Below, piece by piece: positions 8,869 through 17,617 of a stretch of DNA of 59,315 bases. Position 1 is the first letter of the stretch, and every line of letters starts with the position of its first letter. The translations under genes were made by a program, and so were the position numbers. The notes below the pieces were generated by a model. That model was given only the letters and a program-made list of their open reading frames with translations. It made no database searches and was not told the DNA's origin. This DNA is from DASTFY01 sp963829955. GTDB taxonomy: Bacteria; Actinomycetota; Acidimicrobiia; Acidimicrobiales; Ilumatobacteraceae. Location of the stretch: NCBI GenBank assembly GCA_963829955.1, contig CAWHKS010000020.1, positions 1 to 59,315 on the forward strand, read 5' to 3'.

Positions 8869-9133
8869 AGCCCGCGAGCGTCAGCCGACGCGACGTCGAC
8901 CCCGATGAAGTGATCCAATGGCATTGGCGCTCCGGGGGGGGCCAATCGGACTGGCGAACGGCCAACGAGTGGTGAGCCGCCTCATGCGCCCGAGGATGCC
9001 GAACTCCACTGCGTCGCGAGGGTACTTCCAGGCGCGCCGTCGGTCGGCGGCCCCCCGCGGGCATGCAAGGTTCGTGCAAGCAAGGTCCGGCTTGCTTGAT
9101 GCGGATTGTTCGAACCCCGTCCAGGAGGCCCGC

Positions 9134-9481
9134 TTGCCCAGCCACATCAGCCGAGACGACCTGCACCACCAGATCACCAACGGCCAGGGTCCCGCCCTCG
9201 TCGAGGCACTCGGCGTCGGGTACTACGCGGACGCTCACCTTCCTGGCGCGATCAACATCCCACCGGGGCCAGGTGGATGCTCTCGCGGCCGTGCTCCTGC
9301 CGGACCGCCGGCAGCCGATCGTCGTGTACGGCACTGCCACGTCGGCAAGTGCCGCCGCCGTCGCGAAGCGCCTCGAGGAGCTGGGGTACACGACGGTGGC
9401 GCTCTACCGGGGGGCAAGGAGGACTGGGTCGGAACATGGCCTCCCGCTCGAGAGGTCAACACCGACAACCGGAAGCACTGA
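9134..9481 (+). CDS. rhodanese-like domain protein lacking the catalytic Cys, frameshifted
   Basis: A TTG start at 9134 follows CAGGAGG. The reading LPSHISRDDLHHQITNGQGP, ALVEALGVGYYADAHLPGAI and NIPPG is the N-terminal part of a single-domain rhodanese; after an indel near 9267 it continues QVDALAAVLLPDRRQPIVVY, GTATSASAAAVAKRLEELGY and, after a second indel near 9413, GGKEDWVGTWPP. Relatives have VVYC....C..S at the active loop; here the sequence is VVYGTATSAS, so both expected Cys are absent. Sulfurtransferase activity is therefore unlikely. It lies directly upstream of the DJ-1 gene and may share its transcript. Confidence 0.65.
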   Translation: MPSHISRDDLHHQITNGQGPALVEALGVGYYADAHLPGAINIPPGPGGCSRGRAPAGPPAADRRVRHCHVGKCRRRREAPRGAGVHDGGALPGGKEDWVGTWPPAREVNTDNRKH

Positions 9482-9569
9482 CCGCTCGCGATGCAAGCCT
9501 CGTCACAGACCGATACAAGGCGCGCGGCGTTCGCTCCGACTCATCCCCGGTCGACGAAGAGGAGAAGCC

Positions 9570-10328
9570 ATGAACGCGAGTGAGATGAAGCAGATCGCCT
9601 TCGTCCTCTATCCGGGGCTCACGCCCCTCGACCTCATCGGGCCGCTCCAAGCCCTCGCTCCCCTGCCGCGCGTCGACCCGACGTTCGAAGTGGTCGTCGT
9701 CGGGGAGTCCATCGGCACCGTCTCGACGGACGCCGTCATCAAGCTCACGCCGAGCCACACCTTCGACGACGTCCCATCGCCGTTCGCGATCGTCGTTCCC
9801 GGGGGCGGACAGCCAACCCTGGCCGCCTGCGGGAACCAGGTTCTGATCGATTACGTGGCCACCTCGGCAGCCAACGCGGAGATCGTCATGTCGGTGTGCA
9901 CTGGCGCGCTGATCCTCGCCTCCGCCGCGCTCCTCGATGACAGGCCCGCCACGACCCACTGGGCCTACGTCGACATCCTCGAGAGCCTCGGCGCGAAGTG
10001 CCTCCATCAGCGCTGGGTCGAGGATGGCAAGTTCCTGACGACAGCGGGGGTCTCAGCCGGAATCGACGGTGGCCTCTACCTCGCGTCGCGCCTCGTCGGC
10101 GAAGAGGCCGCCAAGCTCATCCAGCGTGGCATCGAATATGAGCCCCAACCGCCTATCGGACCCCTCGACTGGGACCGCGCGACAATCGATGCCCTGCGAC
10201 CCATCTGGCGCGGCCCACTCACCGATGTCCTCGCCGATCACCCCTACCTCTCCCGTGACGCCCGCCTCGGTGGCGCCTCCCCTCAACGCTCGTTGGATCC
10301 TCCGCTGAGCACTGCCGTCGCGGAGTGA
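9570..10328 (+). CDS. DJ-1/PfpI family protein, isonitrile hydratase-like
   Basis: This is an intact 252-residue glutamine-amidotransferase-fold protein. The start MNASEMKQIAFVLYPGLTPL follows an AGGAGAAG site. The nucleophile elbow is VMSVCTGALILASAALLDDR (Cys at about residue 110) followed by ATTHW, as in isonitrile hydratases and related DJ-1 proteins. The Asp in PLDLIGPLQAL matches the conserved acidic residue near the N terminus, and VSAGIDGGLYLASRLVGE is the typical helix after the active site. No HTH domain follows, unlike FtrA/GlxA-type regulators, so it is probably an enzyme or chaperone. Isonitrile hydratase is the closest guess; it is not proven. Confidence 0.82.
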   Translation: MNASEMKQIAFVLYPGLTPLDLIGPLQALAPLPRVDPTFEVVVVGESIGTVSTDAVIKLTPSHTFDDVPSPFAIVVPGGGQPTLAACGNQVLIDYVATSAANAEIVMSVCTGALILASAALLDDRPATTHWAYVDILESLGAKCLHQRWVEDGKFLTTAGVSAGIDGGLYLASRLVGEEAAKLIQRGIEYEPQPPIGPLDWDRATIDALRPIWRGPLTDVLADHPYLSRDARLGGASPQRSLDPPLSTAVAE

Positions 10329-10469
10329 TTGGAGTTCGCTCTGTTGGCCCAAAGGGCCTACGGCAAGCGCCTGCGATGATCGCGAACTCGGTGCGTGGGC
10401 GGGGCGGGACGTTCGGCCCTTGCTGTGAGGACGTCGGCTCCCTTCGACTCGCAGGCATGGCCCGTCACA

Positions 10470-10905
10470 ATGGACCCGATGGCCCGTGTCGATCGTCCCA
10501 GACCCAACCGGGTCCGAGGAGTCCTGCTCGCGGCAGTCGCCTTCATTGGCGGCGCGGTGTGGCTGACTTCATGCGGGCGCGACGCCGGCGCCGCGCCCAA
10601 CGACAGCGACCGTCCTTGACATCAGCCTCGGACGGCTCGTACTCGAGCCTGTGGAATTGTCCGCGCCCGCCGGCGACCTGCAGCTGCGGGTCACCAATGT
10701 CGATCCCGAGCTGGTTCACGACCTCGTCGTCCATGGCAAGGGAACGCGCCCGTTAGCCCCCGGCGAGTCGCAAACCCTGGACATTCCCGACGTTGCGGCC
10801 GGCAAGTACGGAATGTGGTGCGACATCCCCGGGCACGCAGCCGCAGGGCAGACCGGATATCTGATCGTGGATGCCGCCACCGAGCCGTCGATGCCAGCGC
10901 CCTAG
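10470..10905 (+). CDS. cupredoxin-domain lipoprotein, one frameshift
   Basis: This is a predicted exported copper-binding lipoprotein. The start is ATG 10470 or 10479; GVLLAAVAFIGGAVWLTSCG is a signal peptide with a lipobox-like Cys. A one-base indel near 10605 shifts the frame; the mature domain continues TVLDISLGRLVLEPVELSAP, LRVTNVDPELVHDLVV, then PDVAAGKYGMWCDIPGHAAA. The type-1 copper ligands are visible as His in VHDLVV and the Cys-x4-His pair in WCDIPGH; the usual axial Met is replaced or absent. It probably binds copper at the outer face of the membrane, in line with the copper genes further right. Confidence 0.75.
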
Positions 10906-11046
10906 GCCCCAGGTGAACGAGCCGCACGCTCAGAGCCCTCCCGTGCTACTCCCCAGTTCAGACGCAGCGTCAGCGAATGTCAGAGCATGCCGGTGGACGG
11001 CCGACGCTCGCAGTGGGATTGTCGGCTGGACCGTGAGTTCTGCCGA

Positions 11047-11502
11047 TTATGGAGTGTCGACCGGCGAATCGAGCGTGGACTCAAGATCGGACTCGCCGCT
11101 GAAGAGTGTCAGCTGGAGCCCGGCCGGTGCCTCGAGTCGGGCATTCAACGAGCCCCACGGGGTGGGCGTCGGTTCGGCGAGCACGGTCGCTCCCGCGAGC
11201 TCGGCGCGGCGAGTCATCGCTTCGGTGTCGAGGACTTCGAAGGCCACCCGGATAGGGCCGGCGACTCGCCGGCCGACCTCCACTTCGTCGACGTACCGGG
11301 CGTTGGCCGTGTCGGACAGTTCGAGTGTCGCCCTGCCCGCTCCGAGGACGGTTACCCGGCCGCGCGGTGACTCGAAGACGGCGAGTTGGGATAACCCGAT
11401 TACGTCGCGGTAGAAGGCCAATGCCTCGTCGTAGTCGTCGGTGGTGACGACGAGGCGCATCTCAGTCACGGTGGTTTCGAAGTGAGCCGTCATCGCAGCC
11501 AT
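11047..11502 (-). CDS. VOC family protein (glyoxalase/bleomycin-resistance-like)
   Basis: This vicinal-oxygen-chelate fold protein has about 151 residues from the ATG at 11502; ATGs at 11493 and 11460 are alternatives, and the last fits the domain start MRLVVTTDDYDEALAFYRDV best. Two paired beta-alpha-beta modules are visible: ALAFYRDVIGLSQL...GRVTVLGAG and AGPIRVAFEVLDTEAMTRRA...GLQLTLFSG. No membrane segment is seen. The substrate is unknown; such proteins range from glyoxalases to dioxygenases and antibiotic binders. It runs in the same direction as, and downstream of, the LVIVD protein gene (159 bp gap). Confidence 0.8.
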   Translation of the reverse strand: MAAMTAHFETTVTEMRLVVTTDDYDEALAFYRDVIGLSQLAVFESPRGRVTVLGAGRATLELSDTANARYVDEVEVGRRVAGPIRVAFEVLDTEAMTRRAELAGATVLAEPTPTPWGSLNARLEAPAGLQLTLFSGESDLESTLDSPVDTP

Positions 11503-11660
11503 GGTGGCGGATCCACCCAAGTTCGCGTTGGCGGAGCCCACCGGCGGCAGCATGCACGCCGCCACGACGCGGGGCGCCATGAACGACGGAGACACCGGTC
11601 TCGTGCTCACGAGGACGGTGCCGGGCTCCTCGGTTCGGAACCCGGCACCGCAATCGTGGA

Positions 11661-13535
11661 TCAGGCGCTGCCGGTGTACCGGAAGATGTAGAGGCCGAAG
11701 TCGCGATCGCTGGCGGCCACGTACTCCTGGCCCTGGTGCTGGAACACCTGCACGCCCCAGAAGTTGCTGCCACCGACGTCGATGAAGTGACCGACCTCGT
11801 TGAGCTTGTTGCCGGAGATCTTGGCTACTCGGAAGCCACCGGAGTAGTACGAGAAGTAGGCCAGGTCGTTGCGCACGGCGGACGTCGCGACCTCGTGGAC
11901 GGACAGGTCACCGAAGCCTGCCGCGAAGGCGGGATCGTGCGCTTCTGGGATCGCATACGTGTCCAGTTCGGCCATCTTGCCGTTCTGGTTCCGGTAGAGG
12001 TGCACGTATCCCCAGCCGTCGAACTGCGAAGAGAACCGGAGCCGGTCACCGACCGTGCCGATGGCGACCGGGAGCTGCTCGGGGCCGGTCCCGGCCAGAC
12101 AGGCGGCGTTGTCGTAGGCGGTGTCGAAGATGGCGAAGCCCTGACCACGAGGGGCGACCCCGAAGGTGGGGATGGTGCCTTCCACCAGCATGCCCAGCGA
12201 ACCGTCGCAGGCGTCGGTGCCGGTCCGGTTGAAGATGAGGACGGCGTCGTAGCCACCTGCGGCCGTGACGGCGGTGACCTTCTCGGTGAATGTGCAGACT
12301 CCGCGCTCGACCACGGCGATGTCGACCACCGAGGGGTTGCCGGCAGGGACGGCCGGATCGCCGGGGCATGCTCGGCCGACGAATACCGAGGTTCCTTCGA
12401 TGGTCTGACCGGAGGTGAGCTGTGGGGTGTCGCTGCCCTGGCTGGCGGTGAGATCGGTGCCGTCGTCGACGTTGCGAGCCGACAACGCGAATGGACCGAA
12501 GTCCTCGTCGGAGCCGATGACGTACGCATTGTCCCTGGTGAACTCGGCTTGGTGGCCGTTGCCTTCCGGCGGGACGGTGAAGCCGCTCTCGACCGCCTCC
12601 GGGTCGGGGTTCGTGAAGTCGGTATCGCCCAGGTAAGTGACGTTGAGCGGGTCGGTCACGTCAATCTTGACGTAGCCGGCGTCCCAGTACGACAGAAGCA
12701 TGACTTGGCGGCCGCCGATCTCTTTGACCACCATGTCGTGGAGGAAGACCTCGACGAGATTCGATGGGGCTGCCTGAAGGATCTGGGGGAACCGCTGGTC
12801 GAGGTCGTACTCGGCGATGAGCGTGGGCTTCTTCGGGTCCGTGATGTCGACGACGTCGACGTCGAGCCCCTCTTCGTTGTCGACCATGACTGCGTAGGCC
12901 TTGGAGCCAGCGTCCCAAGCGAACACGCTGTGGATCTGGTGGGCCGGCTTCTTGCCCTGGCCCGTCGTGGTCTCATCACCGAACCCTTCGGCCAGCGGCG
13001 TCGGATGGGCAGGATTGGTGATGTCGTAGACGTTCATACCGCCGAAGCCGGCGGGCACCTTGCACTTCTCGTTGTTGGTCACCAGGATGTCGCCGTTGAA
13101 CACGGGCGTGTCGATGTGGAGCGCCTGCACCCCTTCGCCCGGGTAGCTGCCCTCCTTGGCGCCGATGAAGGCCACCTCGTTCGGTGCCGCAGGATTGCGG
13201 ATGTCGACCACGTGCACGCCGTTGTACTTGCAGGTCACCACACCCCATGCAGCCAGGTAGGCGTAGCCGTTGAACACGCCGACGTCGGCGATCTTCTCGG
13301 GTACCACGTTCTTGAGCTTCAGCCTGCTGACCAGCTGGACGTTTGCGCTCGAGCCTTGCGGCTTCAAGTGGCCAGCATCCGTGCCGTGCTGCTTGGTGTC
13401 GTGGCCATCGTCGCTGTAAGGCAAGCCCCCATCGGGCTCGGGCGTCGGAGAAGCGCCTGCCACCCCTAGCCCTCCGAACACCAGAGCTGCTGTCACCAAG
13501 CCGACGCCGAGCAGCCTTGTTTCCCGTGATCGCAT
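11661..13535 (-). CDS. secreted LVIVD-repeat protein with inserted PA domain
   Basis: This is an intact 624-residue exported protein. The N terminus MRSRETRLLGVGLVTAALVF is a Sec signal peptide, with cleavage probably after AGAS. The body is a beta-propeller of LVIVD-type repeats, visible as VHVVDIRNPAAPNEVAFIG, MNVYDITNPAHPTPLAEGF, VDVVDITDPKKPTLIAEYD and VKIDVTDPLNVTYLGDTDF. From about residue 375 to 480 a protease-associated (PA) domain is inserted, with VDIAVVERGVCTFTEKVTAV and GYDAVLIFNRTG. It likely binds a ligand at the cell surface; no catalytic site was seen. Two tandem BlaI/CopY-type palindromes lie 98-130 bp upstream (13633-13664), suggesting shared control with the copper genes. 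Confidence 0.85.
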   Translation of the reverse strand: MRSRETRLLGVGLVTAALVFGGLGVAGASPTPEPDGGLPYSDDGHDTKQHGTDAGHLKPQGSSANVQLVSRLKLKNVVPEKIADVGVFNGYAYLAAWGVVTCKYNGVHVVDIRNPAAPNEVAFIGAKEGSYPGEGVQALHIDTPVFNGDILVTNNEKCKVPAGFGGMNVYDITNPAHPTPLAEGFGDETTTGQGKKPAHQIHSVFAWDAGSKAYAVMVDNEEGLDVDVVDITDPKKPTLIAEYDLDQRFPQILQAAPSNLVEVFLHDMVVKEIGGRQVMLLSYWDAGYVKIDVTDPLNVTYLGDTDFTNPDPEAVESGFTVPPEGNGHQAEFTRDNAYVIGSDEDFGPFALSARNVDDGTDLTASQGSDTPQLTSGQTIEGTSVFVGRACPGDPAVPAGNPSVVDIAVVERGVCTFTEKVTAVTAAGGYDAVLIFNRTGTDACDGSLGMLVEGTIPTFGVAPRGQGFAIFDTAYDNAACLAGTGPEQLPVAIGTVGDRLRFSSQFDGWGYVHLYRNQNGKMAELDTYAIPEAHDPAFAAGFGDLSVHEVATSAVRNDLAYFSYYSGGFRVAKISGNKLNEVGHFIDVGGSNFWGVQVFQHQGQEYVAASDRDFGLYIFRYTGSA

Positions 13536-13632
13536 CGCGTCCTCCTCGTTGAGGCCGCCCCGACCCCCGCCGGGGCGCAGTTGTCATTGCGAGCCGGATC
13601 GGTGGACCCGACCCACCAAGCGTAGCGTCTCC

Positions 13633-13664
13633 CACGACAGCATGTAGTACGAACATGTGTCGTA
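13633..13664. promoter_or_regulatory. tandem palindromic operators (BlaI/CopY-type candidate sites)
   Basis: Two 17-bp palindromic sites overlap by two bases: 13633-13649 (CACGACA-GCA-TGTAGTA) and 13648-13664 (TACGAAC-ATG-TGTCGTA). Both fit TACGACA-N3-TGTCGTA, which is also found at 17414, 17514 and 18161 near the copper genes. They sit between the M56 pseudogene and the LVIVD-protein gene (start 13535, minus strand), where a promoter is expected. Confidence 0.6.
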
Positions 13665-13676
13665 GGTGTCGAGCGC

Positions 13677-14524
13677 TCAGACTGTGTGGGTCAGCAACTC
13701 GACGAGGTGGTGAGCTTGCAGGATGAGCGCGCTCACCGTGCCGCGGAGGGGGCCACCAGGACGGATGCCGCGAGACCTGATCGCCGTGGCAGCAGGGCAG
13801 GGCATCCACCCGCGTCGCGACGTCGGCCCCGTTGACGGCCGCGCCGTGAGCTGGTGCCGTTGCGATGGCCGCTTTGGTGATCGTCGTCGCGACTAGGCGA
13901 CGTGTGGCGACGATCGCCGCCGTGGCCTCGTCGGCGGCGCGCTCAGTGCACCATCGCAGTGCCCGCACAAGCGGTGCCAAGCGGGCAACCCGCTGCCGCC
14001 AGCTCGCCGGCGACCAGCAATCGAGAGTGAAGCTGCTCCAGGTGGGCGCTCGTGGGCGACGACAACGAGGCACTCGCGCTGGGTTAGTTAGTCGAGGAGG
14101 CCCGGGATGACGATCGTTTACCGTCCAACGGTGTGGGCGTGCGCGATGGTCGCGACCTCGTCCAGCACGACCACGCTGGATCCCACGGCCGTCGGCAGGC
14201 TCAGCAGCGAGCACCGGTACTGCATCCACCAGCGCATGATTCGACCAGCTGCGGTCATCGCAACCACTGCGGCGGCAACACCCGCCGGGACTGGGAGCAG
14301 ATGACCGAGCAGGGCTTGACACCAAGCTGCCGTCTCAAGTGGCTCGACTGCGGCGAGCGCGTAGAAGGCCGCGGTCATGAGCACGCCGCCCGTCAGGCCC
14401 ACCGCAACGAATCGCCATCACGGGACCAGCGAACCTGGGCGACACTCGGCAGTGCAGCACCATCGCTGCGAGCGCCCCGATGCCCATCAACGGCACCGGG
14501 AAGGCCAGCACGACCATCATCGGG
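13677..14524 (-). pseudogene. M56 family (BlaR1-like) peptidase relic
   Basis: Minus-strand pieces of an M56 membrane metallopeptidase lie in order across three frames: MMVVLAFPVPLMGIGALAAM (first membrane helix), GLTGGVLMTAAFYALAAVEP with RWWMQYRCSLLSLPTAVGSS, then VVVAHER-AHLEQLHSRLLVA (HExxH zinc site with an indel inside it), CTERAADEATAAIVATRRLV and the tail ALILQAHHLVELLTHTV with a stop at 13677. At least two in-frame TAA codons and several indels disrupt it. The layout matches the intact M56 gene at 20997-21884. No BlaI gene accompanies it, and its 5' end abuts a truncated plus-strand gene near 14.54 kb. Confidence 0.68.
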
Positions 14525-14540
14525 CCGGATCCTCGTGCGA

Positions 14541-15112
14541 CGACGACCGACAGGCATTGGAGCTGTTCGAGCGCATCGCCTCGTCGATCAAGGTGCACGG
14601 CGTGCCGTTCACAATGACCATCCAGGCGACAAGCGCCCTCAGGCTGCAGGTCGAGCTCAGCCAGACGTCACGGCGACCCGGGGAACCCGGGACATCTAGT
14701 GGCGACACTCACGGCCTCTGGCGTCCCGCTGGTCGCCAGCGCACGCCTCGACGCACGCGTGACCGCCCCGAACGGCAGCTTCTCGGTCGTGCCCACGCAG
14801 TTCGACCAAGAGCGCTACACGGCATCTATCCCGACGACCATCTCCGGCGTGTACGAGATCCACGTCGTCGCCCAGGGCAGCGACCTGCACGGCGCGGCGT
14901 TCAGCCGCGAGGAGGTCCGCTGCCTTGCCGTCTGGGCACGCGGCGATGATCCGCCGCCACTCACCATCGACCGAGGCTCGGGCGGAGGCATCAACCTCTG
15001 CGATCTCCTGCTGTGTCTCACGGACCAGCGCAGCGTGCGAGCCGCTCTCGAGCGTCACGGTGTCGATCCCAGCGAAGTGGAGGAATGCGTCACACGCGCC
15101 TGCCAACGATGA
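14541..15112 (+). pseudogene. C-terminal fragment of a large secreted protein (Ig/macroglobulin-like tail), frameshifted
   Basis: The reading QALELFERIASSIKVHGVPF, TMTIQATSALRLQVELSQTS shifts frame near 14690 and continues LVATLTASGVPLVASARLDA, VTAPNGSFSVVPTQFDQERY and TASIPTTISGVYEIHVVAQG to a stop at 15112. This looks like beta-sandwich domains found at the C terminus of surface or alpha-macroglobulin-like proteins, followed by a linker and a small Cys-containing tail (INLCDLLLCLTDQ). The 5' part is missing where it meets the M56 relic at about 14.54 kb. The family could not be named with certainty. Confidence 0.5.
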
Positions 15113-15427
15113 GGCTGAGGACAAGAGCAGTCCAGCCGGCCGGGTCCCCGCGACTCGGCGGGCCCCGGGACGGAAACGGGTGCAGGCGCGGTTACCGATC
15201 GCCTGACGTTGACCACGAGGCCAGCGGCTATTCGGGCCGCGTTGAAGTGGCTGTCGAACTCGCAGGCGCCACGAGGTGGTCCGGCGGGTGGGCGCCCGGC
15301 TGCCGAGCGGCGGATCTCAGTGCGGGCAGAGCGCGGCCAGTAGCTGTTCGAGGTGGTGCAAGTCTCGGCCTCTGACGACAAGAAGTAGTAGCTCGGCGAG
15401 CCCGCGACGCTAGAGTCCCGGATCGTC
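15113..15427. other. intergenic stretch without a recognisable gene
   Basis: This stretch lies between the truncated secreted-protein gene and the VanY-type gene. The minus strand holds a short open stretch ending GRDLHHLEQLLAALCPH at 15317, but it has no start and no recognised family, so it is at best a gene tail. The promoter of the downstream gene probably lies in the last 100 bases; no clear ribosome site precedes the ATG at 15428. Confidence 0.5.
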
Positions 15428-16663
15428 ATGGAACCGCAACATTGTCGTCGCCGCACGCTCGCGCTCGGACTGGCCGGCGCCGTCACCGTTGCGGTCCTCA
15501 TGCCGGGCGACGCCAGTGCATCGGCGGACCCCCGTGAGCGTCAGGCGGAGGTTCGACGGGAAAGAGCACAGGCGGCCGCGCAGCTGGACGCACTGAACGC
15601 GCACGAGAGCGAGATCGCGGCCTCGCTCACCGCACTGGATGAGAACCTCGCGGCGCAACAAGACCTGGCCGACGAGAGCCGAGCGGAGGAAGCGGAGGCG
15701 GCGAAAGCGGCGGCGGCGGCACGGCAGGCCGAGGAGGCCAAGCAGGCCGAGATCGGCCGGTTGGAGGCCGAGGCTCGCAGCCTGGCCCTTGGGATGTATA
15801 TGGGGACGACCGGCTCCGAGCTGGACGCCTTCCTCCCGGGGGCAGTGGTGGGCGACGCCATCTTTCGGTCAGCGATGAGCGAGATGGTGCTCGGCGGTTC
15901 GGAGAGCAGCATCGACGCGCTGGACGCCGCTCGCCAAGACCTCGCCGACGTTCGAGCGAGGACGGAGGCAATGCAGCAGGAGGCCGCTCACCGCACGCAG
16001 CACGCCGAGGAGCAGGGCCGCAATCTGGCCGAGGCCATGGCGTTGGCAGAAAGCAAGCAGGCTGAGCTCGAACAACGCGTCGACCAGCGTCTGGCTGAAG
16101 CGGCCATGTTGGCCGATCTTGATGCGCAACTCTCGAAGGAGATCTCAGCCCGCGAGTCCGCCATCGCTGCCGAGCTGCGTAAGAGCCAGGATCGCCTGCG
16201 CTCGCAGACACCGGCGGGCCGGCGTTCTGTGTCCTCCGGCGGCGGGGGCCGTCCGGCCATCCTGCCGGCGTCCGGCAACTTGGTGGTGGTCGGGGGCATC
16301 AAGGTTGACGCCAGCATCGCCGACGCTCTTGCTCGTCTGATGGCTTCAGCGGCGGCAGACGGGTTCAACCTTGGTGGTGGTGGTTACCGCAGCGCGGAGG
16401 CCCAGATCGCCGTGCGTCGCAACAACTGTGGTCCCACCGAGTACGACATCTGGCAGAAGCCTGCCTCGCAGTGCCGTCCGCCGGCCGCCCGGCCGGGCAC
16501 CTCGATGCACGAGCAGGGCCTGGCCATCGACTTCACCTGCAACGGTGCGCTTATCAGCAGTTACGGCAGCGCTTGTTACCGCTGGCTCGCCAACAACGCC
16601 CCGGGCTTTGGGTTCCGAAACCGGCCCGGTGAGGCCTGGCACTGGTCACCCAACGGCAACTGA
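15428..16663 (+). CDS. secreted coiled-coil protein with VanY-type D-Ala-D-Ala carboxypeptidase domain
   Basis: This is an intact 411-residue exported cell-wall enzyme. It has a signal peptide (TLALGLAGAVTVAVLMPGDA), then a long charged coiled coil to about residue 270, resembling the N-terminal coils of septal hydrolases such as RipA/EnvC, then a C-terminal peptidase M15B/VanY domain. The zinc-site motifs are visible: GGGYRSAEAQIAVR, SMHEQGLAIDF (SxHxxGxAxD) and EAWHWSP (ExxHW). It likely trims peptidoglycan stem peptides, with the coiled coil acting as regulator or spacer. It is a single gene. Confidence 0.85.
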   Translation: MEPQHCRRRTLALGLAGAVTVAVLMPGDASASADPRERQAEVRRERAQAAAQLDALNAHESEIAASLTALDENLAAQQDLADESRAEEAEAAKAAAAARQAEEAKQAEIGRLEAEARSLALGMYMGTTGSELDAFLPGAVVGDAIFRSAMSEMVLGGSESSIDALDAARQDLADVRARTEAMQQEAAHRTQHAEEQGRNLAEAMALAESKQAELEQRVDQRLAEAAMLADLDAQLSKEISARESAIAAELRKSQDRLRSQTPAGRRSVSSGGGGRPAILPASGNLVVVGGIKVDASIADALARLMASAAADGFNLGGGGYRSAEAQIAVRRNNCGPTEYDIWQKPASQCRPPAARPGTSMHEQGLAIDFTCNGALISSYGSACYRWLANNAPGFGFRNRPGEAWHWSPNGN

Positions 16664-16729
16664 GGGGCGGCCAGGGAGGCTGCCGTCGCATTGGAACGCA
16701 ACTCCGGGAGGAGTTCCGGCCATGGCCCG

Positions 16730-17410
16730 TCAACGGTCAGGCGACCGGTTCTCTCCGAGTCGGTAGATCAGCTGCGGCACCGGCCATCCGGCGGTGACCC
16801 GCTCGGCCATCGTCCATCCGAGGTCGGCATACATGAGGCGGGCCGGGGCGTTCGACTCGTCGACGAGCGCGATCACGTCCAGACCGGCAAGCTCGGCCAG
16901 GACCGATTCCATCAGGGCGCGGGCCAGACGGCGCCGCGATGGCCCGGACGATAGACCGCGCTGATCCGAGGGGCGCACAGCCAGAGAGAGCAGCTCGCCG
17001 ACCTTCTCGTCTCGGTGGCGGCTGCGATCACCGGCCAGTTGCGTCGCCTTCAACAGCGAGCGCGGCGACGGCGGGTGACGGGCCATTACGGCGACGAGCG
17101 TTCTCCACCGCGTGCGCAGTGCCGACGCCAGGAATCCGTTGGCGTCCCGGGTGTTCACCACAAAGCCGACAGGGACGTCGCCGTGGTAGGCGACGTAGCC
17201 GAAGATCAGCGCCTTCTCGGGTAACGCCACGTAGTAGAAGTCCTGCAGGAAGTGAGATCCGAGGCGTACGGCCGGGCTCGTGGGCAGCAGCTCGGCATGA
17301 AGCTCGGCGAGCACCGCTGGGGATGCATGGGGCCGGGGTCGGTCCAGCAGGCCGAACGGGACGAGCTCGGATTCGGCGGCTTCGGGGGGCGGACCGGGCA
17401 TGGTCGGCAT
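16730..17410 (-). CDS. GNAT family N-acetyltransferase
   Basis: This acetyl-CoA-dependent acyltransferase has 226 residues from ATG 17410, or 223 from ATG 17401. The N-terminal part has YVALPEKALIFGYVAYHGDV and PVGFVVNTRDANGFLASAL; the C-terminal GNAT core shows LLSLAVRPSDQRG, ARALMESVLAELAGLDVIAL and the strand-helix DESNAPARLMYADLGW. The usual R/Q-x-x-G-x-G/A loop is blurred (RGLSSGPSRRRLA), which may hide an indel. No Shine-Dalgarno precedes either ATG; a palindromic operator at 17414-17430 abuts the start, so a leaderless, repressor-controlled transcript is likely. The substrate is unknown. Confidence 0.72.
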   Translation of the reverse strand: MPTMPGPPPEAAESELVPFGLLDRPRPHASPAVLAELHAELLPTSPAVRLGSHFLQDFYYVALPEKALIFGYVAYHGDVPVGFVVNTRDANGFLASALRTRWRTLVAVMARHPPSPRSLLKATQLAGDRSRHRDEKVGELLSLAVRPSDQRGLSSGPSRRRLARALMESVLAELAGLDVIALVDESNAPARLMYADLGWTMAERVTAGWPVPQLIYRLGENRSPDR

Positions 17411-17413
17411 GTC

Positions 17414-17430
17414 TACGACAGACGGTCGTA
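17414..17430. promoter_or_regulatory. palindromic operator upstream of the GNAT gene
   Basis: The 17-bp site TACGACA-GAC-GGTCGTA matches the local BlaI/CopY-type consensus with one half-site mismatch. It ends 4 bases from the GNAT start codon on the minus strand and lies exactly 100 bp from the equivalent site at 17514. Confidence 0.6.
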
Positions 17431-17513
17431 GCCGAGCAAGACGCACACGTGCCGATGGCGGCGCCGATGATGGACAACAGCCAGCGACGCAGAGTGATCG
17501 CACACGACGGTCC

Positions 17514-17530
17514 GACGACACACAGTCGTA
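17514..17530. promoter_or_regulatory. palindromic operator upstream of the SHOCT-copZ-ATPase unit
   Basis: The 17-bp site GACGACA-CAC-AGTCGTA matches the local consensus with two mismatches. It lies 88 bp upstream of the SHOCT protein start (17618), in the divergent intergenic region shared with the GNAT gene. Confidence 0.58.
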
Positions 17531-17617
17531 GGACTCGCAGACAAGGGACCTATGGCCCGTTTCAGGGCGACGTGTCGCGCCGACCATGGTTGCAGGCCCC
17601 GTGAAGGGAGGGCTCCG

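Noticed and set aside
12976..14325. A long open reading on the minus strand across the LVIVD-protein start and the M56 relic
   Set aside because: Its first part only partly overlaps M56 motifs by frame shift and the rest is the shadow of the LVIVD gene; composition (Arg/Pro-rich) is that of a non-coding frame in high-GC DNA.
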